Below are positions 28,772-37,354 of a DNA stretch of 64,000 nt, one piece after another. Position 1 is the first letter of the stretch. Each line of letters begins with the position of its first letter. Origin of the DNA: Fischerella sp. PCC 9605 (GTDB lineage: Bacteria; Cyanobacteriota; Cyanobacteriia; Cyanobacteriales; Nostocaceae); assembly GCF_000517105.1 (NCBI RefSeq), contig NZ_KI912149.1:678390-742389 (forward strand), given 5' to 3'. Below the pieces are notes generated by a model. The model was not told where the DNA came from. It was given only the letters and a program-made list of their open reading frames with translations, and did not search any database. The position numbers and the translations under genes are program-made.

Positions 28772-29380
28772 GTGAATCTAGCTGAAGGAGTACAGGTTGT
28801 TTCATTTGGCATATTGGCTGCGATGATGATTGGGGCAGCGCTTGGTGTGGTGCTGTTCTCCAACGTCGTCTATTCCGCCTTTATGCTAGGCGGTGTTTTT
28901 GTCAGCATAGCTGGGTTGTATCTCCTGCTGAATGCTGACTTTGTAGCAGCAGCACAATTGCTAATTTATGTTGGCGCTGTGAACGTGCTGATTTTGTTTG
29001 CCATTATGTTGGTGAACAAGCGGCAGAATTTTGTCCCCTTTCCCACCGCTTGGGTGCGTAAGGTCTTAACGGCTGTGGTCAGTTTGGGATTGTTTGCGCT
29101 GTTGAGTACGATGGTATTGGCGACGCCTTGGTCGCATTCTACTGCGACCCCTGTAGGCGAACCCATAGTTGTGATTGGTCAGCATTTCTTTAGTGACTTT
29201 TTACTGCCTTTTGAAGTTGCTTCCGTTTTATTATTGATGGCAATGGTAGGCGCAATCATTTTGGCACGTCGCGAATATCTGCCAGAACAAATTGTCCCAT
29301 CTGAATTGCCGCAAACAGTTTTGACATTGCCAGAACGCCCCAGAGAACTGGTATCGGCAGGAAGCGAAGAGGAATTATGA
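28772..29380 (+). CDS. ndhG: NAD(P)H-quinone oxidoreductase subunit 6 (NdhG)
   Basis: 202 aa from GTG at 28772, with AAGGAG 7 bp upstream; the same frame runs back to an ATG at 28748 inside heptad repeat, which is not credible. Five membrane helices; LYLLLNADFVAAAQLLIYVG and VNVLILFAIMLVNKR are family signatures. Membrane-arm subunit of NDH-1. Confidence 0.95.
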   Translation: MNLAEGVQVVSFGILAAMMIGAALGVVLFSNVVYSAFMLGGVFVSIAGLYLLLNADFVAAAQLLIYVGAVNVLILFAIMLVNKRQNFVPFPTAWVRKVLTAVVSLGLFALLSTMVLATPWSHSTATPVGEPIVVIGQHFFSDFLLPFEVASVLLLMAMVGAIILARREYLPEQIVPSELPQTVLTLPERPRELVSAGSEEEL

Positions 29381-29431
29381 ATTATGAATTATGAATTATA
29401 AAAACCTTTAATAATTTATAATTCATAATTT
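29378..29431. repeat. ATGAATT repeat hairpin between ndhG and ndhE
   Basis: ATGAATTATGAATTATGAAT heptads face TTATAATTCATAATTT, giving a hairpin that starts at the ndhG stop codon. Confidence 0.7.
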
Positions 29432-29464
29432 TTGGGAATTGTTCATTAAGGAAGACCAAGATTC

Positions 29465-29770
29465 ATGGAACTCCAGTACTTTTTGTTGTTAGCAGCAGCT
29501 TTATTTTGCATTGGTATTTATGGTTTGATAACCAGCCGCAACGCTGTACGAGTGTTAATGTCAATTGAATTGCTGCTGAATGCTGTTAATTTGAATTTAA
29601 TGGCTTTTTCTAACTTCCTAGACTCAACAGCAATTAAGGGTCAGGTTTTCACTGTGTTTGTCATTACTGTAGCGGCAGCAGAAGCAGCAGTAGGTTTGGC
29701 GATCGTGCTGGCAATCTACCGCAACCGTGATACTGTCGATATGGAGCAGTTTAATCTCCTGAAATGGTAA
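29465..29770 (+). CDS. ndhE: NAD(P)H-quinone oxidoreductase subunit 4L (NdhE)
   Basis: 101 aa, three membrane helices, typical NuoK/Ndh[25 protein letters not shown] and [19 protein letters not shown], including the conserved membrane Glu. Last ndh gene of the cluster; the nadK GTG begins 4 bp after its stop. Confidence 0.96.
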   Translation: MELQYFLLLAAALFCIGIYGLITSRNAVRVLMSIELLLNAVNLNLMAFSNFLDSTAIKGQVFTVFVITVAAAEAAVGLAIVLAIYRNRDTVDMEQFNLLKW

Positions 29771-29774
29771 TCCT

Positions 29775-30698
29775 GTGGACCTTAAGAAGGTAATAATTGC
29801 CTATAAGGCAAGAGATGCCCAAAGCAAACGCTGGGCAGAAATTTGTGCAAAGCAACTAGAAAATCGCCAATGCCAGGTATTGATGGGCCCGAGTGGACCA
29901 AAAGACAATCCTTATCCGGTGTTTTTGGCTTCGGCGGTGCAACCAATTGACCTGGCTTTGGTGCTTGGTGGTGATGGCACTGTTTTAACTGGTGCAAGAC
30001 ATTTAGCCCCAGCTGGCATCCCCATTCTGGGAGTGAATGTGGGAGGACATCTGGGGTTTTTAACTGAGTCGGTAGAGGAGTTTCAGGATACTGAGAAAGT
30101 TTGGGATCGGCTGTTGGAGGATCGCTACGCCATCCAACGGCGGATGATGGTGCAAGCAGCTGTGTATGAGGGCCATGACACGAATTTGGAACCCGTAAGC
30201 GAACGTTACCTCGCTTTAAATGAAATGTGTGTCAAACCTGCCTCTGCCGATCGCATGATTACCTCTATTCTGGAAATGGAAATTGATGGTGAGGTAGTCG
30301 ACCAATATGTGGGAGATGGGTTAATAGTTGCCACACCTACTGGTTCTACTGGTTACACAGTTTCTGCTGGTGGCCCAATTGTACATGATGGTATGGAAGC
30401 CCTTACTGTTAGCCCCATTTGTCCGATGAGTCTTTCTAATCGCCCCTTCGTTTTACCCCCCGGTTCTGTTGTAAGTATTTGGCCTTTGGGTGATTACGAT
30501 TTGAGTACAAAACTGTGGATGGATGGGGTATTAGCTACTTCGATTTGGCCTGGACATCGCGTTGACGTGCGAATGGCTGAGTGCAGGGCTAAGTTTATTA
30601 TTTTGCGGGAAAACAATTCCTATTATCAGACGCTGCGGGAGAAGTTACTGTGGGCAGGGACTAGAGTTCGCTATAGCAGTAGTAATCACTCGAATTAA
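29775..30698 (+). CDS. nadK: NAD kinase
   Basis: 307 aa from GTG at 29775. The nucleotide motif LALVLGGDGTVLTGAR, LGVNVGGHLGFLTE and TPTGSTGYTVSAGGPIV are the NAD kinase signatures. It makes NADP from NAD and ATP. Its close join to ndhE (4-bp gap) shows co-transcription with ndhAIGE. Confidence 0.94.
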   Translation: MDLKKVIIAYKARDAQSKRWAEICAKQLENRQCQVLMGPSGPKDNPYPVFLASAVQPIDLALVLGGDGTVLTGARHLAPAGIPILGVNVGGHLGFLTESVEEFQDTEKVWDRLLEDRYAIQRRMMVQAAVYEGHDTNLEPVSERYLALNEMCVKPASADRMITSILEMEIDGEVVDQYVGDGLIVATPTGSTGYTVSAGGPIVHDGMEALTVSPICPMSLSNRPFVLPPGSVVSIWPLGDYDLSTKLWMDGVLATSIWPGHRVDVRMAECRAKFIILRENNSYYQTLREKLLWAGTRVRYSSSNHSN

Positions 30699-31053
30699 TG
30701 AGAACCCCCTATAAGTGCGCGCTGACTCACCGCCACGGGCGTCTACGCCAGTCCCCCCTAAAAGCAGAAGTCTTCTGGGGGCTGGTCTCACCGCGCTGTG
30801 CGCGTCTACGCTAAACTGCGTTTCGCACCCTGCGGGAAGACGCAGAAGCGTCTACAGGATGACAGGGAACTTTTTAAGAGCATACTAAATAATTAATTTT
30901 TTTTATAATTTTCAACTAGTCTATAAACTTATTTAAAGTCTTATGTTTTTATGCCTTTAGATATAGTGTGTAAAATTCCAAATAGGCTAACAATGGTAAA
31001 GTTTTTACTACCCAATATTACTACAAATAAGTAAACAGGTTCAATCAACAGCA
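30699..31053. other. Repeat-rich then AT-rich interval
   Basis: 30715-30860 holds GCGTCTACGCCAG/GCGTCTACGC and CCCCCTAAAAGCAG/CTGGGGGCTGG pieces (decayed palindromes, possibly also the nadK terminator). The rest to 31053 is AT-rich and probably carries the methyltransferase promoter. Confidence 0.5.
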
Positions 31054-31779
31054 ATGTTAAAAAAATTCAGATACTCTTTGGCAGATAAAGTTGTTAATAA
31101 AGTTTTGTCATCTTCTACTATCAATAGAATCATAAATGTCTTTGCTGCTCAAAATATACATTTACAACTACAAAAAAATGCTCTGGAATCTACTGCAAAG
31201 TATGTTGAAGAAAACATGATAGGTGCGGTCAGTGTTTCAGATCTTTTTGCCTTGCTCAAGTTTGCACTTTCACAAGCAAAGCCAGATGGTATGTTTCTAG
31301 AGTTTGGAGTAGCAGGGGGAAATACCATCAATTTTATAGCTAAAAACGTTCAAAAGACTGTACATGGATTTGACTCTTTTGAAGGTTTACCTGAGTTTTG
31401 GATAGATAATATTGGTGGACGATATGAAAAAGGTACTTTTAATATGAATGGCAAGCTGCCTTCTGTTCGTGAAAATGTACAACTCCATGTTGGATGGTTC
31501 GATAAAACTTTACCTGAATTCGTAGCTTCTCAAAACGAATACATATCATTTATGCATGTGGATTGCGACTTGTATTCCTCCACAAAATCTATATTCGATA
31601 TATTAGGTGAACGCGTCAAGCCTGGTACAATAATCGTATTTAATGAGTACTTCAATTATCCTGGTTGGCAGCAGCATGAATTTAAAGCCTTCCAACAATT
31701 TGTAGCCGATAAAAATATAAAATACGATTACATTGCCTACAATAAACTTGGTTGGGAAGTTGCAGTAAAGATTCTTTAG
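31054..31779 (+). CDS. Class I SAM-dependent methyltransferase, TylF/MycF-like
   Basis: 241 aa. SAM-binding strand FLEFGVAGGNTINFIA, then GFDSFEGLPE, and an acidic metal site around FMHVDCDLYSSTKSIFD; these are the TylF-type O-methyltransferase marks. TylF/MycF methylate sugar hydroxyls in macrolides; cyanobacterial homologues are often near glycan or natural product genes. Here a GT39-like gene lies downstream, but no sugar cluster. Substrate unknown. AT content is higher than its neighbours. Confidence 0.78.
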   Translation: MLKKFRYSLADKVVNKVLSSSTINRIINVFAAQNIHLQLQKNALESTAKYVEENMIGAVSVSDLFALLKFALSQAKPDGMFLEFGVAGGNTINFIAKNVQKTVHGFDSFEGLPEFWIDNIGGRYEKGTFNMNGKLPSVRENVQLHVGWFDKTLPEFVASQNEYISFMHVDCDLYSSTKSIFDILGERVKPGTIIVFNEYFNYPGWQQHEFKAFQQFVADKNIKYDYIAYNKLGWEVAVKIL

Positions 31780-31829
31780 TCACTGCTATATTTTATAATT
31801 CTATATTTTATAATTAATGCTGGTTATTA

Positions 31830-32228
31830 CTAAACATCCAGGCAAACTGCATCAACCTCAATCTCAATCAACATTGCCGGATCAATCAGAGATTTCACTT
31901 CCACCATCGTAGTAGCAGGTGGGTTCTCACCAAAAAACTCTTGATGCGCTTTTCCAAATTCAGCCCAACGGCTAATATCGGTGACAAACATGCGAGTTCG
32001 CACCACAGAGTTGATGTTTGTACCTAAGTCTTGCAATGCTTTCTGAATAATTTCTAAACAGCGTTTTGCTTGCCCGTAAGCATCCTCGGGTGCAAATACT
32101 CCACCCCCTTCGGCAATTGGTGCTGTACCAGAAATATAAATGTGGTTGCCAACTCTAACACCTCGACAGTAACCTACCTTGGACTCCCAAGACGCACCAG
32201 AAAATGCCCGCTTCATTTGCATTGTCAA
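31830..32228 (-). CDS. RidA (YjgF/YER057c/UK114) family protein
   Basis: 132 aa, full length. GVRVGNHIYISGTAP, VVRTRMFVTDISRW (with the substrate Arg) and PPATTMVEVKSLIDPAMLIEIEVDAV fit the family. RidA proteins hydrolyse reactive 2-aminoacrylate and other enamine/imine intermediates. First residues MTMQMKRAFSG leave the exact Met uncertain. No partner gene adjacent. Confidence 0.87.
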   Translation of the reverse strand: MTMQMKRAFSGASWESKVGYCRGVRVGNHIYISGTAPIAEGGGVFAPEDAYGQAKRCLEIIQKALQDLGTNINSVVRTRMFVTDISRWAEFGKAHQEFFGENPPATTMVEVKSLIDPAMLIEIEVDAVCLDV

Positions 32229-32490
32229 TTCAGTTTAACGCCTACTGAGGGAATTTTAGCTGTAATAGGTTTGCTAAATCCAGATTTAAAGTTTGGTGTT
32301 GAAAGCAAGATAAATTTTGGCTTGCTAATTTCTTTTCAGGCTAGATAATGATGAAGTGATCGCCGCCAATGTATTCAAGCAAATTACTTTCAAAGTACAT
32401 TCAAAGTGCAAGTGGCGATACAAAACTGTACTTTATCTAGTTAGTTTACATCACTAGCTTATTTTAGACAACTTCTGGAAAAACATTCTT

Positions 32491-34080
32491 ATGCGGCGTC
32501 TTGTAATCGCTCCCAGGGGGTTGCAGTTTTTAATTGTCGTAGTTTTGGTAATTGGTATATTTTTTCGCTTTGTGAACATTGACGGCAAAGTTTATTCGCA
32601 CGATGAAATTTATACCTCTTTACGAATTTCTGGTTGCACAACTACTCAAGTTAAGCAACAAATTTTTAATGGTCGAGTCATTTCTAAGCAAGCTTTTGCT
32701 AAGTTTCAGGGTCTTAATTCTGAACAAGGCTGTGGTGATACAATTAGGTCTTTAGCAATAGAAGACCCACGGCATCCCCCATTTTATTACTTAATCGCAC
32801 GATTTTGGATGCAAGTTTTTGGCAGTTCAGTAACAGCCATCAGAAGTTTGTCTGCCTTGATTAGCTTGCTGGTATTTCTCTGTGCCTATTGGTTGTGCAA
32901 AGAATTATTTAATGTGCCTTTATCGCTACCTGGTATAGCGATCGCACTTATGGCCATATCTCCCATTCAGTTGATCTATGCCCAGGAAGCACAGGAATAT
33001 ATTCTCTGGGAAGTCACCATATTACTATCTAGTGCTGCTCTACTACGAGCCTTACGATTGGAATCAATACGACAGCCAGAGGAATTGCGTGTTTATAATT
33101 GGATAATTTATACAGTTACTTTAACTCTTAGCCTTTATACATTTTTATTAAGTGGGTTTGTGGCAATTGCTCATGGAATTTATGTACTTGCCACAGCAAA
33201 ATTTCGCTGGAATAAGACAGTAAAGGCTTATCTGCTGGCATCGTTGGCAGGATTTTTAGCCTTTATGCCTTGGATGTTAATAGCGATCGCTAACCAATTT
33301 CAATTCAAATCTTCTTCATCTTCGACAACTAACTCTTCACCATCAGGAAATTTAATTACATTTTTGCTGATGCAACTCAGCCGTATTTTTTTTGATTTAA
33401 ATCTTAGCTGGGAAAACCCTTTAAGCTTGTTCATGACGCTAATTATTTTCATACTAGTTATATATGCAATTTATTTTATTTGGCGGACAACTCATCAAAA
33501 AGTTTGGTTATTTATTATCACCTTAATTTTAGTCCCAGCGCTACCTTTGATAATTCCAGATTTAATTGTTGGCGAAATGCGGTCATTTGCCCAACTAGAT
33601 TTAGTATCTGTTTATTTAGGTATTCAAATAGCTGTTGCTTATCTCTTAGCAACTCAGCTATATAATGGCAGATTATCACGTCGGCAAATCTGGCAAATGA
33701 TATTGTCGCTGGTGATTATTGCTGGGATAATTTCTTGTGCTGTATATTCTCAAGCTGAAACGTGGTGGAGCAAGCTTTTCAGCCAAGGTAATCCACAAAT
33801 TAGTAGCATCATCAATCAGGCTGATCGACCACTTTTGATTAGTAATGATTTAGGCAATAATTACGCTAATGTATTTTCTATTAGCTATCTTGTAGAACCA
33901 AAAGTCAGGTTTTTATTAGTTCAGGGTAAAAATATTCCCCAAATCCCTAAAGATTTCACTGACATATTTTTACTCACTCCTTCAGATACTTTGCGAAAAG
34001 GAATAGCAAAAAAGTATAAGCTAAAAACTAAAATTGTTTACAAAGATGAACATACTTCGCTGTGGAAAATATTCAAATGA
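32491..34080 (+). CDS. Glycosyltransferase family 39-type membrane protein
   Basis: 529 aa with about 10-12 hydrophobic segments. The first loop has DGKVYSHDEIYTSLRISG with an acidic DE pair, as in PMT/ArnT-type polyprenol-sugar transferases (GT-C fold), and EDPRHPPFYYLIARFWMQVFG is a family signature. The C-terminal 80 residues are soluble, outside the membrane. It should transfer a lipid-linked sugar to an acceptor at the outer face of the cytoplasmic membrane; acceptor unknown. AT-rich like the methyltransferase upstream. Confidence 0.8.
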   Translation: MRRLVIAPRGLQFLIVVVLVIGIFFRFVNIDGKVYSHDEIYTSLRISGCTTTQVKQQIFNGRVISKQAFAKFQGLNSEQGCGDTIRSLAIEDPRHPPFYYLIARFWMQVFGSSVTAIRSLSALISLLVFLCAYWLCKELFNVPLSLPGIAIALMAISPIQLIYAQEAQEYILWEVTILLSSAALLRALRLESIRQPEELRVYNWIIYTVTLTLSLYTFLLSGFVAIAHGIYVLATAKFRWNKTVKAYLLASLAGFLAFMPWMLIAIANQFQFKSSSSSTTNSSPSGNLITFLLMQLSRIFFDLNLSWENPLSLFMTLIIFILVIYAIYFIWRTTHQKVWLFIITLILVPALPLIIPDLIVGEMRSFAQLDLVSVYLGIQIAVAYLLATQLYNGRLSRRQIWQMILSLVIIAGIISCAVYSQAETWWSKLFSQGNPQISSIINQADRPLLISNDLGNNYANVFSISYLVEPKVRFLLVQGKNIPQIPKDFTDIFLLTPSDTLRKGIAKKYKLKTKIVYKDEHTSLWKIFK

Positions 34081-34170
34081 GAATTTCAGCAATTTCTAAG
34101 CTGAAATTAATTTGTTTTATGAAACTAGGTATTAGATTGGAGTCATCAATAGTTTTGAGGCTACCAGATT

Positions 34171-34638
34171 ATGAAATTTAAATTTTTAGCAGTTATAAGT
34201 ATTGTTACCCTATTAACCATAGCTTGTGCAAGAGATGTAAACTCCAAACAGCCAGTTAGCGAGACTCAACCTGCAACACCTGTAGCTCAGAGTAGTACCG
34301 CCAATGTTTCCCAAACTGGAAGCTTTGTAAGAGCAGAACAACCAACTCAGGGAAATGTGAAAGTTCTAACAGAGAATGGTAAGCGTTATCTAGAGTTTGA
34401 TGGAAGTTTTAAAACTAATCAAGGCCCTGACTTATTTGTAATTCTGTACCGAAATGGGACAGTACCTGTATCTGGCATTAAAGAAAAAGATTATGTGAGC
34501 ATTGCTCGTTTACAAAAGACAAGTGGTACTCAACGCTATGCTGTTCCTGACAATGTGAAGTTGACAGATTATCAATCTGTAGCGATTTGGTGTCGTAAGT
34601 TCAATGCTACTTTTGGCTATGCGTCTTTAGGTAATTAG
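34171..34638 (+). CDS. DM13 domain lipoprotein
   Basis: 155 aa. Lipoprotein signal peptide with lipobox LTIAC (Cys about 19), then a low-complexity linker, then a DM13 domain (GSFVRAEQPTQGNVKVL, FKTNQGPDLFVIL, YQSVAIWCRKFNATFGYASL). The domain Cys in IWCRKF is the one proposed to bind a redox cofactor or metal. Membrane-anchored outside the cytoplasm. Its stop codon is directly followed by the histidine kinase ATG with no gap, so the two are co-translated and may work together. Confidence 0.85.
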   Translation: MKFKFLAVISIVTLLTIACARDVNSKQPVSETQPATPVAQSSTANVSQTGSFVRAEQPTQGNVKVLTENGKRYLEFDGSFKTNQGPDLFVILYRNGTVPVSGIKEKDYVSIARLQKTSGTQRYAVPDNVKLTDYQSVAIWCRKFNATFGYASLGN

Positions 34639-36042
34639 ATGTGGAGGAAGATTGACACTTTTTCATTAAGGTTACGCCTAATAATTGGTATTGCTGCACT
34701 TTCTGCTTTGGGTAATGGTGGCATTGCTATGTGGACAAGCTGGAAAATGCAGCAACTTTTGATTGATAGTCATAAGCAAAATATAGAACACATTGCTGCA
34801 CGTTTTCCGCGTGATGTGGAACTATATAGTGAAATGATGTCACCAGTAACTGGGTTGCAAAAAGCAATTAATAATTTGACGACTACCAATATATTTTTAT
34901 GGGTTAAAAATCCTGAGCAAAAGATTATAGCAAAATCTGTTACTTCGGACAGTTTATCTAATGTGAGGTTAGCTGAGTTAATGTCCCTAGCCGAAATGCC
35001 AATTAAACCGCAAGTTCATCAAATTAGCCAACGCTACTTTGTGTTGTGTGGTGATTCGTTGCAAGTGCAGGGAAAGATGCTAGGGAAGCTGTTTGTAGTG
35101 CAGGATATTACCCGCGAACAAACAATGTTTTTGACAATGGTGCGGAGTGTAGGAATTGCCAGCTTTTTAGTAATTGTAGTGATTTCAGGAGCGATCGCAC
35201 TTTACATTTACCGTTCCCTGCAACCTCTGCGCCAACTTAATCAAATGACAGCTGTCATTTCCGCTGCGGATTTACCAGAAGCACAGCTTTCTGTAGATAA
35301 CGCACCCAGCGAAGTTAAAGAATTAGCTCAAACCTTCAACATGTTGTTATCTCGCCTCTCCCAATCTTGGGAACAAGAGCGACAATTTGTGAGTAATGTT
35401 TCCCACGAGTTACGCACACCGTTAACAATAGTACACGGTTACTTACAAAGCGTTTTGCGACGGCCGCATAACTTAACAGAAACTCAAATAGAAGCGTTAG
35501 AAACTGCGGCATCGGAAGCAGAACACACGATTCGTCTGTTAGAAGATTTACTGGATTTAGCACGAGCAGATAGTGGTTATTTGCATTTTCACATAGAGTC
35601 TTATATACTAAACGATTTGGTGGCAGAAGTGGTAGCAATGGCAGAACAATATAGTGAAAGAGCGATAAAAATAGAAGCCGATATTGACTCAATTCAAGTG
35701 AAAGCAGACCACAATCGCCTCAAACAAGTTTTGCTAAATCTGATTGACAATGCCATTAAATATTCTGAACCTGGTACACCCATTTTGTTGAAGATAAACC
35801 AACAAGAGCAAGAAGCCATTATTCAAGTTTGCGATCGCGGTTATGGTATTCCTTTGCAACACCAATCAAGGATTTTTGAAAGATTTTACCGCGTTGATGA
35901 ATCTCGTCATCATGCTAGTGGTGGTGCTGGTTTAGGGTTATCAATTGTAAAGACATTGGTAGAGGGTATGGGTGGGAAAGTTTCCGTGCGATCGCGTTTA
36001 GGTGAAGGAAGTATATTTACAGTTGTTTTGCCTTCAAATTAA
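34639..36042 (+). CDS. Membrane sensor histidine kinase
   Basis: 467 aa. TM1 about 10-32, extracytoplasmic sensor about 33-165, TM2 about 168-190, HAMP about 190-245, HisKA with NVSHELRTPLTIVHGYL, HATPase with N-box NLIDNAIKYS, G1 DRGYGIP and G2 GAGLGLSIVK. It follows the DM13 lipoprotein at zero distance; the lipoprotein may be the ligand sensor for this kinase. No response regulator gene is adjacent on this strand. Its end overlaps the converging hybrid kinase by 4 bp. Confidence 0.9.
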   Translation: MWRKIDTFSLRLRLIIGIAALSALGNGGIAMWTSWKMQQLLIDSHKQNIEHIAARFPRDVELYSEMMSPVTGLQKAINNLTTTNIFLWVKNPEQKIIAKSVTSDSLSNVRLAELMSLAEMPIKPQVHQISQRYFVLCGDSLQVQGKMLGKLFVVQDITREQTMFLTMVRSVGIASFLVIVVISGAIALYIYRSLQPLRQLNQMTAVISAADLPEAQLSVDNAPSEVKELAQTFNMLLSRLSQSWEQERQFVSNVSHELRTPLTIVHGYLQSVLRRPHNLTETQIEALETAASEAEHTIRLLEDLLDLARADSGYLHFHIESYILNDLVAEVVAMAEQYSERAIKIEADIDSIQVKADHNRLKQVLLNLIDNAIKYSEPGTPILLKINQQEQEAIIQVCDRGYGIPLQHQSRIFERFYRVDESRHHASGGAGLGLSIVKTLVEGMGGKVSVRSRLGEGSIFTVVLPSN

Positions 36043-37223
36043 ACCCGATTTAAAGGCAATTTTACTATTACCGTTGTGCCAACACCTACCTCACTTTCTA
36101 CTTGAATTTGACCTCTATGTAACTCCACACACTTTTTCACAATTGCAAGTCCAAGTCCTGTACCCTGAACTTTACCCACATTGCTACCACGATAAAAGGT
36201 TTCAAACAGATGACATTGGTCTTTTGAAGGAATGCCTATACCCCGATCTTTAATTTTGAAAGTTGCCATGCCTTCTTGGCAAAGTAATTCAAAATTGACA
36301 TTACTTTCTGGGGGAGAATACTTGATGGCATTGGAAAGTAAATTGATGAAAATGCAACTTAGCAATTCTTCATCCATTTCCACTTGCAAGCATTCTCCGG
36401 ATGAAGTAAAGGTAATAGTATGCTGCTTATCTGAACTGTATTGCGCGCTTTCTGCAACTTGGCGACAAAAATTGACTAAATTTAATGGTGCAGGCTTATA
36501 TTCAAATTTACCTGCTTCATTTTTACTCAGGAATAATACCTCATCCAAAAGTTGAAGCATGTGTTTGATGGCATTTTCCATCCGCTCAAAGTAGGTAGCT
36601 CGGCGTTCCTCAGTCAGTTTATCGTTGTTATATAGAAGTAAATCTATAGACGTGCGAATTGTGGTCATGGGGTTGCGGAATTCGTGGGATACCATAGCCA
36701 CAAAGTTAGATTTAAGTTCGTTAAGTTCCTTTTCTTTAAGTAGTGCTTCCCGAGTGCGCTGTTCACTCTCTCGTAGTTGTTTGAGAATTTCTCCCCGTTC
36801 GATCGCGTAACGAATCGCCCGCAGTAAACTTTGATTTGTGATCTCATTTTTGAAAAGATAGTCCTGTGCGCCTTCTGCTACTGCTTGCAGTGCTGTTTCT
36901 TCATCATCAATTCCTGTCAAAACCACAACTGGAATATCCGGCACTGCTGCCCGAAACTTTTTTAATGTGTCCAGTCCAGTAGAATCTGGTAAGCGGAGGT
37001 CTAACAAAACAAGGTCGATACCGTGTTCGTTTAATGTCGGTAGAGAAGAATCTCCACACATACAAGTAGCTTTAGCCATGCAAGCATCGATAGCCGCATT
37101 CAGCCTATCTACATGTGCCATCTGACATGCTGGTCGAATAGCGCGGACAAAAATTTCGCGCAATAGTTTGGCATCAGAAGGGCTATCCTCTACCAGAAGA
37201 ATGTGAATCTTTATCTTTTCCAT
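36039..37223 (-). CDS. Hybrid response regulator-histidine kinase (REC-HisKA-HATPase)
   Basis: 394 aa. N-terminal receiver (LLVEDSPSDAKLL; phospho-Asp in LVLLDLRLPDSTG; Lys in YLFKNEI), then coiled coil, HisKA with AMVSHEFRNPMTTIRTS and HATPase with NLLSNAIKYS, DRGIGIP and GTGLGLAIVK. No membrane part. The receiver input is likely phosphorylated by another kinase. A gap region with CMCGDSSL lies inside the receiver. Convergent with the DM13-linked kinase, overlapping at TTAA. Confidence 0.9.
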   Translation of the reverse strand: MEKIKIHILLVEDSPSDAKLLREIFVRAIRPACQMAHVDRLNAAIDACMAKATCMCGDSSLPTLNEHGIDLVLLDLRLPDSTGLDTLKKFRAAVPDIPVVVLTGIDDEETALQAVAEGAQDYLFKNEITNQSLLRAIRYAIERGEILKQLRESEQRTREALLKEKELNELKSNFVAMVSHEFRNPMTTIRTSIDLLLYNNDKLTEERRATYFERMENAIKHMLQLLDEVLFLSKNEAGKFEYKPAPLNLVNFCRQVAESAQYSSDKQHTITFTSSGECLQVEMDEELLSCIFINLLSNAIKYSPPESNVNFELLCQEGMATFKIKDRGIGIPSKDQCHLFETFYRGSNVGKVQGTGLGLAIVKKCVELHRGQIQVESEVGVGTTVIVKLPLNRV

Positions 37224-37354
37224 AGAAAAGAATTATCTGACACTCTTTAAGCGAAAGCTATAGAAATTCTTTAGAAGGCAGATACTTGTTATACCTGATA
37301 TTTAATCACGTCCACGACTTATTTCTCATTTTAAGATTCGATTAGAGATTTATT

